NCBI GenBank assembly: GCA_023433855.1
Contig: JAEYTV010000079.1
Location: 1 to 11,902 of the forward strand
Direction of reading: 5' to 3'
Length of the DNA stretch: 11,902 nucleotides
From: Pseudomonadota bacterium
Lineage (GTDB): Bacteria > Pseudomonadota > Alphaproteobacteria > Rhizobiales > Rhizobiaceae
Both the position numbers and the translations under genes were made by a program. Every line of letters begins with the position of its first letter. Positions within the stretch are counted from its first letter, which is position 1. Below the pieces are notes generated by a model. The model worked only from the letters and a program-made list of their open reading frames with translations, ran no database searches and was not told the DNA's origin. Below, piece after piece: positions 6,443 through 11,902 of the stretch.

Positions 6443-7078
6443 CTACCAGCGCAGCAAATGCCTTCCCAGTAGCGCTCCAATGAAACCGCAACACAGGATA
6501 CCGAAGGTGTACCAAACTGCGATGAAGGGAAAACCATCATCAACGCAGCCCCAAGAATACATCAAAGCACCTGCGGCTCCTGAAGTCAGGCCCGCGACGA
6601 AGCCCGCCAATCCAAGGTCGGTTGGCGCCGAGCGGCGCAAAAACCAGATGTTTGTCAGAAATACCGGCGCCGCTACCACGATGATTGCAATTGAGCAGAA
6701 CCAGGAAGAACCTCCAAAGATCAGACTGGGGTAGTCGGCGGACGGTGCAGTTTTCAACTGCCAAAGAGCGAGTAGCGCAATCGATAAATACATCGCCAGC
6801 GCGTAGACGCCGTTGCGACGGGGAAGCCCTCCTGGCCGAGCAACGACGATCAAAGCATGGATGCCGATTTGAAAAAGGGCAAGTGGATAGGCGAATTTGA
6901 TCCAGAAAGCCGGGAGATAAAGCGCGGTGCTCACGTCTGGCCGAAAGTTCCGAACTGAGAGCAGCATTAGGGCCGACAGGATGAGGCCGGCCGTGATGGC
7001 GACTGCCAGTTTCGTACTGAGCGCTCGTACGTGAACCGGGCGAAGATCCAGAGCTAACCTGTCGATTTAATTATCCAT
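6443..7078 (-). pseudogene. NrsF/DUF1109 anti-sigma factor with nonsense codon 4
   Basis: The natural start is the ATG at 7078-7076, which overlaps the sigma stop by 8 bases. Codons then read Met-Asp-Asn-TAA (stop at 7069-7067) and continue in the same frame with IDRLALDLRPV, an obvious NrsF N-terminus that aligns with LIDRLVKDLAPV of the neighbouring copy. One change, TTA (Leu) to TAA, would explain it. The rest is intact to the stop at 6443, with family Cys at 128 and 178 and a C-terminus sharing 31 of the last 54 residues with the 5407 copy. The first usable downstream ATG is at 6967 (codon 38), which would remove the cytoplasmic sigma-binding tail and most of membrane helix 1. No in-frame ATG, GTG or TTG lies between. 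It may therefore be non-functional, weakly read through, or a sequencing error. Confidence 0.8.
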
Positions 7079-7625
7079 TGCTTCGTTCGCCTGTCAGTCT
7101 CGCCGCCAGGGCTTTGATACCTCGATGAACACTTACCTTCACAACTGCCTCGCTCCGACCGCCGGCAGCAGCGGCTTCTGCCACAGATCGACCTTCTAGC
7201 CTGACCTGGCGGATCATCTCACCCTGAAAAGGAGGAAGGCTCTCGAGTAGGCGCTCCACATCCATACCCGCGGTGACGGCATCTACGCTGTATCCATCGA
7301 CCATGTCCTCAACCAAATCCAGGCCGACATGGACACGACTGCCCGACCGCCGATAGTGGTCAACAAGCTTGTAGCGGGCAACGGTGAAAAGCCACGCTGT
7401 AAACGGTCGATCCCGGTCGTATGTTATCCGCCGTTCATGCAGTGCCATCAGCGTCTCCTGTACAAGGTCTTCCACATCGGCTGCGGCCGAGCGGCCGAGC
7501 CGACGTGAGTAGAAGCTAAGTAGCAGGTGCCGCAGCATATGGAGCAACGCGCGGTACGCGGTGTCATCGCCGTCAAGGGACGAAAGCATCAACGCTTTCA
7601 ACTCCGGTTCAGTCAATCGCTTCAT
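7071..7625 (-). CDS. ECF sigma factor, SigF-like, paired with NrsF
   Basis: This 184-residue group 4 sigma factor has region 2 at about 25-92, including DVEDLVQETLMALHERR and the -10 recognising RPFTAWLFTVARYKLVDHYRR, a short linker, and region 4 at about 123-177 (SLPPFQGEMIRQVRLEGRSV, then a helix-turn-helix ending VKVSVHRGIKALAARL). The adjacent DUF1109 anti-sigma gene, overlapping by 8 bases, places it with Caulobacter SigF-type factors (group ECF16, from memory), which answer heavy-metal and oxidative stress. It recruits RNA polymerase to a small set of envelope or redox genes; the peroxidase/cytochrome pair nearby is a possible target. The leader is very short and has no strong Shine-Dalgarno. 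A candidate self-recognised promoter lies 15-39 bases upstream. With the anti-sigma apparently broken, the sigma may be unrestrained. Confidence 0.9.
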   Translation of the reverse strand: MKRLTEPELKALMLSSLDGDDTAYRALLHMLRHLLLSFYSRRLGRSAAADVEDLVQETLMALHERRITYDRDRPFTAWLFTVARYKLVDHYRRSGSRVHVGLDLVEDMVDGYSVDAVTAGMDVERLLESLPPFQGEMIRQVRLEGRSVAEAAAAGGRSEAVVKVSVHRGIKALAARLTGERSNG

Positions 7626-7639
7626 TGTTCAGAAACTCA

Positions 7640-7664
7640 TTCGGCAGGAAGCGCATATGGTTAC
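7640..7664 (-). promoter_or_regulatory. Candidate ECF sigma autoregulatory promoter
   Basis: On the minus strand GTAACC (7664-7659), a 15-base spacer and CGAA (7643-7640) precede the sigma start codon at 7625. The hexamer and tetramer match the Caulobacter SigF consensus I remember (GTAACC, about 16 bases, CGAA). The predicted transcript would begin within about 10 bases of the ATG, so the leader would be nearly absent. I saw no second copy ahead of the peroxidase or the intact anti-sigma gene. Confidence 0.55.
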
Positions 7665-7822
7665 AGTCTCGATACAAAAATATTGCGGTTGAGTATAACA
7701 GTCAGCGGTTCGGATCTTGATCCCAAGTGCCAGAGATCGAAGCCAGCGACCGCAGGAAGCCTGCGTCGGCCGTTATTTTAGGAGGTAAAGGAAAAGAATA
7801 TTACGTGCAACGCTCTCTTGAT

Positions 7823-8626
7823 GGTCATGTCACGTTGTTAGTGGCTTAACGGTTGATGCTAGGCCGGCGCGATGAACGCGTCGATCGTCAGCTACAAGAA
7901 CCATCGTTTTCCACCGCAGACCATTGCCCATGCCGTGTGGCTTTGTTTCCGGTTTCCTCTGAGCCTGCGGCTGGTGGAGGAAATGCTTCTGGAGCGCGGC
8001 ATCATCGTTTCCTACGAAACGATCCGGCGATGGAGCCGCAAGTTCGGCGCGGCCTATGCCAAGACACTGCGCAGAAAGAAGCAGTGGCGAGAGGACATCT
8101 GGCATCTGGACGAAGTGGTGATTTCGATCGGTGGCCGGAAGCACTGGCTTTGGCGAGCCGTAGCCCAGGACGGCTATGTTCTCGACGAGATCGTCCAGAT
8201 CCGCCGTGATACCAAGGCTGCCAAGCGATTGTTGATCAGGCTGCTGAAGAGGCAAGGCCTTTCGCCAAAGCGCATCGTTACCGACAAGCTGCGTTCATAT
8301 GGAGCGGCAAAGCGAGAGGTCATGCCTATCGTTGAACACCGTTCGCATAAAGGCCTGAACAATCGTGCGGAGAATTCACACCTGCCGCTGCGCAAGCGAG
8401 AACGAGTGATGCAAGGCTTCCGATCCGACGCAGGCTTGCAACGATTTATCTCGGTCTTTTCGGAGAACAGAAATCACTTCGTCCCTCCGCACCAGCAACA
8501 CTCTGCCCTCGCCACCCACATTCATCGTATCCGCGCAATGGCGCAGTGGAAGGCCGTAACCGGCGCAGCTGCCTGAGGTTAACGACAAGCCCTCGCCCGG
8601 GTTCAGTCATACAACGTGATATCACC
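7823..8626 (+). mobile_element. IS6-family insertion sequence, complete
   Basis: The 804-bp element is bounded by imperfect inverted repeats: GGTCATGTCACGTTGT (7823-7838) and, read inward from the right, GGTGATATCACGTTGT (8626-8611), with 14 of 16 positions matching. It encloses a single full-length transposase gene, as usual for IS6 elements of about 800 bp. The flanking 8 bases (CTCTTGAT and GTTTCACC) differ, so no target duplication remains, which suggests recombination between copies or an adjacent deletion after insertion. Confidence 0.75.
7872..8576 (+). CDS. IS6-family DDE transposase
   Basis: The 234-residue transposase has an N-terminal helix-turn-helix region (about 15-60, with FPLSLRLVEEMLLERGI and VSYETIRRWSRKF) and the DDE catalytic triad of the IS6/IS26 family: Asp80 in WHLDEVVISIGG, Asp138 in VTDKLRSYGAA and Glu167 in NNRAENSH. 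The HLPLRKRERVMQGFRS segment after it is also typical. The start codon lies 34 bases inside the left inverted repeat and the stop 35 bases before the right one. No frameshift or stop interrupts it, so it may be active. IS6 elements move by copy-in or cointegrate formation and commonly bring about deletions and fusions next to themselves. The gene separates the sigma/anti-sigma block from the ABC operon. Confidence 0.93.
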   Translation: MNASIVSYKNHRFPPQTIAHAVWLCFRFPLSLRLVEEMLLERGIIVSYETIRRWSRKFGAAYAKTLRRKKQWREDIWHLDEVVISIGGRKHWLWRAVAQDGYVLDEIVQIRRDTKAAKRLLIRLLKRQGLSPKRIVTDKLRSYGAAKREVMPIVEHRSHKGLNNRAENSHLPLRKRERVMQGFRSDAGLQRFISVFSENRNHFVPPHQQHSALATHIHRIRAMAQWKAVTGAAA

Positions 8627-8634
8627 GTTTCACC

Positions 8635-9121
8635 CTAGTTTACCTCCTTCAGCCTCTGACATAGCACAACAACTTCAGGGATGTCCGGAGACTCTGACAC
8701 ATACCCCAGATACCTCGCAAGATTGTGCTGGGCGGCAACCCCGGTCTCCGCTGAGCCTTCCAGTCCGCCACATGCGACCTGCAGCCACTGCAACTCCATC
8801 GTCTCCGCTTCAAGGTCGATAGCTTTGATGCGGCTGCGGAACGCTTCCTGCTCGTTCCTGTCCGGAAGCAGGGCCTGCTGCTTGAGATGCCGGCGTATGT
8901 GTCGGATCGGGACCACCACGTTGGAGCGCCATCTGGAAACGCAGCCGTCAAGCCGCGTGATCTCATCGAGATCCAGACTTTCGCCCCGCGTAGCGCGCCA
9001 GAGCAGGCAGATCACGATATTGACGTCTGCCCCGTGCTCGTCCTTGCAGCGCAAGGCATGCGCTTTGCACATCGGGATCGGAATAGAACCTGAGGGCAAA
9101 CTCCCAGAGATCGACCGTCAT
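8635..9121 (-). pseudogene. TIGR02444 (DUF2390) family gene with one frameshift
   Basis: From the ATG at 9121-9119 the frame reads MTVDLWEFALRFYSDPDVQS then ACLALQ, the standard N-terminus of TIGR02444 proteins. At 9041-9047 one extra base (CAAGGAC where CAGGAC is expected) shifts the frame, and the family sequence continues in the other frame as DEHGADVNIVICLLWRATRG, then the RWRSNVVVPIRHIRRHLK region, to a stop at 8635-8637. Corrected, the protein has 161 residues, the normal length. The function of the family is unknown; it is a small cytosolic alpha-helical protein. The start lies 11 bases after the ABC ATPase stop with AGGGGA just before the ATG, so it is the last gene of that transcript. 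The stop is 8 bases from the right end of the IS6 element, so the extreme C-terminus could have been altered by insertion. A single indel may also be an assembly error. Confidence 0.8.
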
Positions 9122-9132
9122 GCTCCCCTGGG

Positions 9133-9918
9133 TCAATGGGACAGCGTCGTATGAATGGTCTGGCGGATCCGCTCCCTTTCCTCGTCGCCGATCTCCGCCG
9201 ACATCCGGATGTCCTGCGCTATCTCCGCCGGCCGTTTGAGAACGATGATCCGGTCGCCGATGTCGAATGCCTCGTTGATGGAGTGCGTAATGAACACGGC
9301 GGTCTTGTTGTTCTCCTGCACCAGCTGCGCAAACTCCGTCCTCAGACGCTTCGAGGTGATTTCATCCAGCGCCGAGAACGGCTCGTCGCAGAGCAGCAGC
9401 GGCGCATCGGTTGCGAACGCACGTGCAATCGACACCCGCTGCCGCATCCCGCCCGACAAGGCATGAGGGTAATCGTGCTCGTGATCCTTCAAGCCCAGCT
9501 TTTCCAGCCAGTACATGGCGCGGGCGGTCCGCTCCGTCTTGGACAGGCCCAACACTTCCAGCCCGAGCTCGACATTCCGCAAGGCCGAGCGCCAGGGCAG
9601 CAGGCGGTCGTTCTGAAAGACGATCGCCATCTTGCCTCGAAACCAGTCGAATTTCTCGAATGGATTGTTGCCCATCACGCGCACCTCCCCTTCGGTTGGC
9701 GCGGTCAGCCCGGAAATCATGTTGAACATCGTGGACTTGCCGCAGCCGGTCTTGCCGAGCAGCGGCACGAGTTGCCCCTGCTTTATCTCGAGGTTGAGTT
9801 GATCCACGGCAACGAGCGGGCCAAAGGCTTTGCGAACGTCGCGGAAGCTGATTGTGGCTTCACCGGGCACTCCGGCAACCTGGGTGGGCGGTCTGTCGAT
9901 CATGGCGGTACTCATCAT
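9133..9918 (-). CDS. ABC importer ATPase (nitrate/sulfonate/taurine type)
   Basis: The 261-residue cytoplasmic ATPase has the full motif set: Walker A GKTGCGKST (55-63), Q-loop FQNDRLLPWR (101-110), signature LSGGMRQR (154-161), Walker B LLLCDEPF with catalytic Glu179, D-loop SALD (182-185) and switch His212 (FITHS). The Q-loop followed by LLPW is typical of the SsuB/TauB/NrtD branch, which powers uptake of sulfonates, nitrate, thiamine precursors and similar small molecules. The ATG at 9918 overlaps the permease stop (ATGA). A second ATG follows directly and another lies 15 bases downstream; the first is chosen because of the coupling. The substrate cannot be told from the ATPase. The TIGR02444 gene follows after 11 bases. 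Confidence 0.93.
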   Translation of the reverse strand: MMSTAMIDRPPTQVAGVPGEATISFRDVRKAFGPLVAVDQLNLEIKQGQLVPLLGKTGCGKSTMFNMISGLTAPTEGEVRVMGNNPFEKFDWFRGKMAIVFQNDRLLPWRSALRNVELGLEVLGLSKTERTARAMYWLEKLGLKDHEHDYPHALSGGMRQRVSIARAFATDAPLLLCDEPFSALDEITSKRLRTEFAQLVQENNKTAVFITHSINEAFDIGDRIIVLKRPAEIAQDIRMSAEIGDEERERIRQTIHTTLSH

Positions 9919-10718
9919 ATGGATCTCTCCGAGACTGCGCGATAGCGGAACGCCATGCGTTCAATGAGGGTCAGGAACCACTGGAAAAGCAACACGAAGA
10001 AAACGAGCTGCAGGGTCCATGCCAGCGCGCCGGCCATGTCGAACAGCTGCTGCTGCTGAAGCAACTGGTAGCCGACCCCACCGGAGGAGCCGACAAGTTC
10101 CGCGACCACGACGACGCGGCTTGCATTGCCGAGGTTGACCTTCCATGCCGTCAGTATTTCCGGCAGGACCGAGGGCAGGACCATGGCAGAAAAGAATTTC
10201 CGCCGGTTCGGCCGAAAACTCATTACCATTTCCAGCAGGTCTTTGTTCATCCCGCGGAGGGCGCCGACGATCTGGAACGTGAAGGCCGGAAGCGTCGTGA
10301 CGATCATGATGAAGAGGATGCGGAACTCCACCCCGTGGAACCAGATGATCGCAAACACCACCCAGCTGAGCGCCGGAACGCCCTGAAAGAAAATTAGCAC
10401 CGGCGTCAACAGTCGATCGACCGACCGCCATTGCACGATCAGTATCCCGAACACGGCTCCCATCAGGAACGCACCCGCAAGCCCTGCAAGGATACGCAGC
10501 GCCGTCGACAGGACGCTCGAAAAGTCCGACCAGTTCGACAATATTTCCAGAACGCGCGCAAAGACGCTGGTCAGCGGCGGGAACAGATAGGGCGGGAAGA
10601 AGAGCGACGCCACCTGCCAGCAGGCGGCAATCAGGACGAAGGGTGCGATCGTCCAGAATGCCTTTCCGACCGCGTCGAGGACGGCTGCGCCGGGAGGCGC
10701 AAGATCACTGGTACTCAT
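9915..10718 (-). CDS. ABC importer permease (SsuC/TauC-like)
   Basis: The 267-residue inner-membrane protein has about six hydrophobic helices (roughly 22-42, 70-96, 104-127, 131-152, 200-225 and 231-252). The cytoplasmic EAA loop that docks the ATPase lies at about 162-198 (FRPNRRKFFSAMVLPSVLPE, then ILTAWKVNLGNA). It is followed by AELVGSSGGVGYQLL (206-220), characteristic of the SsuC/TauC-type BPD transport family. As a homodimer it would form the channel for the substrate delivered by the adjacent binding protein. The start ATG shares one base with the TAA stop of the binding-protein gene, and its stop overlaps the ATPase start, so the three are one translationally coupled operon. Confidence 0.93.
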   Translation of the reverse strand: MSTSDLAPPGAAVLDAVGKAFWTIAPFVLIAACWQVASLFFPPYLFPPLTSVFARVLEILSNWSDFSSVLSTALRILAGLAGAFLMGAVFGILIVQWRSVDRLLTPVLIFFQGVPALSWVVFAIIWFHGVEFRILFIMIVTTLPAFTFQIVGALRGMNKDLLEMVMSFRPNRRKFFSAMVLPSVLPEILTAWKVNLGNASRVVVVAELVGSSGGVGYQLLQQQQLFDMAGALAWTLQLVFFVLLFQWFLTLIERMAFRYRAVSERSI

Positions 10719-11689
10719 TACTGCCCACTGCCTTCATAAATCGTTGCATCGGTCGGCATCGAGGGGAAGTATCCGATTGTCTGACCGACCTCGTACACCT
10801 TTGCGATTTCGCCCTTGATCTCGCCTGCCCATTTCACGTTGAGACCCAGACGGTCGTTTGCCTTGATGAGCTCGGCATAACTCTTGGACACTTCGGCAGA
10901 ACCACCTGCGATGACGTCCGCCGCCTCGTCGGGATTCGCACTGATCCAGTCCGCGGCGTCCTTGTATGCGGCATAAAGCGCGGCGATCGTCTTCTCGTTC
11001 CCGGCGATCCAGTCGCGATGGGCAGCGACCCCGAGGTAGGGAATGTTGGGCGAGCCGGCAAACTGCTCCCATGTCTCCTTGATCTTCAGATCAATCGAGC
11101 GAACGTTCGGATTCTGGGATGTGAGTGAAGTGAATGCAGGCTCCCATAGCTGCACGGCGGCGGCGCGATCTGCCATGACATAGCCGACCAGGCCGGGGGT
11201 CGCAGTGTTGACCGCGTTCACCTTAGAAAGGTCGAACCCTCGCGCCTGCGCAAGCCACCGGAACATCTGGTAGTTCGTGGTGCCGGTGGCGGCGGCGACA
11301 TCCTGTCCTGCAAGATCCGACAGGCTCTGAACCTCATCCCGGGTCGTGACCACGGCGCCCCAGAAGTCGAAAAGATTGAAGAGGTACGCGGCTTCCACGC
11401 CACGTGTCTCGGCGAGGCCGACGGTGAGCAGCGCCGCACTCCCCCCGATCTTGAACTCACCGGAGTTGAACTGCGAGGCATAGGCGTCCGGCGTGCGCTC
11501 GGCGAACGTGATGTTCAGCCCGTGGGCGGTATCGAAGTTCTGCGCCTTGATGACCGGCGGCAGGAAGGCGCCGAGCGACGGCGGCCCGAATACCACGATG
11601 GAAAGATCGGTGACCTGTTCCTGCGCATTGGCGCCGGATGAAAACAGAATGGTGGATGCCATGAGAGTGGCGGCGAGGGCCGTGCGCAT
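10718..11689 (-). CDS. Periplasmic substrate-binding protein of ABC importer (NMT1/SsuA-like)
   Basis: I choose the ATG at 11689 because GGGAGGAGA lies about 5 bases upstream and the product then starts with a clean Sec signal peptide (MRTALAATLMASTILFSSG, cleavage near ANA/QEQ); an in-frame ATG at 11725 would add 12 residues before it. The 323-residue protein shows the two-lobed type 2 binding-protein pattern: an opening strand with FGPPSLGAFLPPV, the KIGGSAALLTVGLAETRGV region, the hinge segment LSDLAGQDVAAATGTTNYQM, and VMADRAAAVQLWEPAF. These belong to the NMT1/SsuA/TauA group, which binds sulfonates, pyrimidine precursors or other aromatic or anionic compounds. The ligand is not predictable here. 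It is the first gene of the operon, followed by the permease with a 1-base overlap and the ATPase, and is preceded by a promoter and paired operator-like sites. Confidence 0.9.
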   Translation of the reverse strand: MRTALAATLMASTILFSSGANAQEQVTDLSIVVFGPPSLGAFLPPVIKAQNFDTAHGLNITFAERTPDAYASQFNSGEFKIGGSAALLTVGLAETRGVEAAYLFNLFDFWGAVVTTRDEVQSLSDLAGQDVAAATGTTNYQMFRWLAQARGFDLSKVNAVNTATPGLVGYVMADRAAAVQLWEPAFTSLTSQNPNVRSIDLKIKETWEQFAGSPNIPYLGVAAHRDWIAGNEKTIAALYAAYKDAADWISANPDEAADVIAGGSAEVSKSYAELIKANDRLGLNVKWAGEIKGEIAKVYEVGQTIGYFPSMPTDATIYEGSGQ

Positions 11690-11754
11690 TGTTTCTCCTC
11701 CCGTGAGACGCTGCGAGTAGGGCAAGCATGTCTGAACTGCTGCAGCCTGTGCTC

Positions 11755-11783
11755 AGCCTAGAAGTTGATTGCCACAATGTCAA
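11755..11783 (-). promoter_or_regulatory. Sigma-70-like promoter of the ABC operon
   Basis: On the minus strand a perfect -35 TTGACA (11783-11778) is followed after 17 bases by TAGGCT (11760-11755), a weak but correctly spaced -10. The predicted start would leave a leader of about 60 bases before the binding-protein ATG at 11689. A strong -35 with a poor -10 is common where an activator or repressor controls the promoter. Confidence 0.5.
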
Positions 11784-11785
11784 AT

Positions 11786-11834
11786 AAATCGTATCGCAAT
11801 CTGCAGAAACTACGCATGATAAGTGATACAATTT
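11786..11834. promoter_or_regulatory. Inverted pair of 12-bp operator-like sites
   Basis: AAATCGTATCGC (11786-11797, plus strand) and AAATTGTATCAC (11834-11823, minus strand) share 10 of 12 bases and face each other, with 25 bases between them. The first site touches the -35 box of the ABC operon promoter. Such paired sites suit a dimeric regulator, for example of the GntR family, perhaps encoded divergently just beyond the window; that identity is a guess. Confidence 0.45.
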
Positions 11835-11845
11835 GGAGCCAACGC

Positions 11846-11902
11846 TAAGAGACGTCGCGCCGCCACGGGAGGCGACGCGAAAAAGATAGGCATATTCAAG
11901 TG
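11846..11902. other. Right end of window, no complete gene
   Basis: A GC-rich imperfect inverted repeat (CGTCGCGCC against GGCGACG, about 11852-11876) is followed by GATAGG (11885-11890) and a GTG at the very last bases (11900-11902). This might be the ribosome-binding site and start of a divergent rightward gene, such as a regulator of the ABC operon, but nothing beyond the start is visible. Confidence 0.25.

Noticed and set aside
7751..7779. CGCAGG-AAG-CCTGCG hairpin followed by T-rich sequence, like a rightward terminator
   Set aside because: No rightward gene ends upstream of it; the T-rich part starts about 8 bases after the stem, so a terminator role is unsupported.
7780..8648. AGGAGGTAAA (7780-7789) and TTTACCTCCT (8639-8648) flanking the IS6 element as inverted repeats
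   Set aside because: They lie outside the well-matched IS ends at unequal distances, and a purine-rich 10-mer like a Shine-Dalgarno can recur by chance.
9136..9945. 269-codon rightward open frame over the ABC ATPase gene
   Set aside because: Shadow of the ATPase; product is Arg/His/Gln-rich without recognisable domains.
1..11902. CRISPR arrays, tRNA or rRNA genes
   Set aside because: I saw no regularly spaced direct repeats, no tRNA-like cloverleaf with CCA end and no rRNA sequence anywhere in the window.

Overview
The window looks like chromosome or large-replicon DNA from a member of the Rhizobiales, most likely Rhizobiaceae (Rhizobium/Agrobacterium/Ensifer type). The grounds are the moderately high GC, the small Sel1-repeat protein in a form I associate with that family, the small GDYY-containing exported protein, and a DUF1109 (NrsF-type) anti-sigma/ECF sigma pair typical of alphaproteobacteria. 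This placement is recognition from memory, not a database result.

Left part (1-2956): the C-terminal two thirds of a histidinol-phosphate-aminotransferase-like PLP enzyme (+) converges on a Sel1-repeat protein (-), with two inverted repeats between them. Then come a small exported DUF2147 protein with a strong Shine-Dalgarno, a 537-bp gap holding three adjacent hairpins, and a 75-residue exported protein with two GDYY-x-GA motifs.

Middle (2957-7822): an oxidative-stress-like module. A catalase-related heme peroxidase with an N-terminal export/anchor segment is translationally coupled (ATGA overlap) to a four-helix cytochrome b561. Next are decayed IS3-family remnants, then a complete NrsF/DUF1109 anti-sigma protein (+). 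It converges on an ECF sigma factor and a second NrsF paralogue (-). That second copy has an in-frame TAA at codon 4, directly after a start codon that overlaps the sigma stop, so as written it cannot make its sigma-binding N-terminus. A GTAACC-N15-CGAA sequence just upstream of the sigma gene is a good candidate for an autoregulated ECF promoter.

Right part (7823-11902): an IS6-family insertion sequence with recognisable ends but no target duplication forms the boundary with a leftward ABC importer operon (periplasmic binding protein, permease and ATPase, with 1-4 nt overlaps). The operon is followed by a TIGR02444 (DUF2390) gene that carries one frameshift. Upstream of the binding protein are a TTGACA -35 element and an inverted pair of 12-bp sites that look like an operator.

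How it may work together (inference): the sigma factor could control the peroxidase/cytochrome pair and itself, restrained by a membrane thiol-sensing anti-sigma protein. In this genome the cognate anti-sigma gene appears broken, and the intact orphan paralogue next door may or may not stand in for it. Two insertion-sequence families, two broken genes and the lack of a target duplication suggest a recently rearranged stretch.
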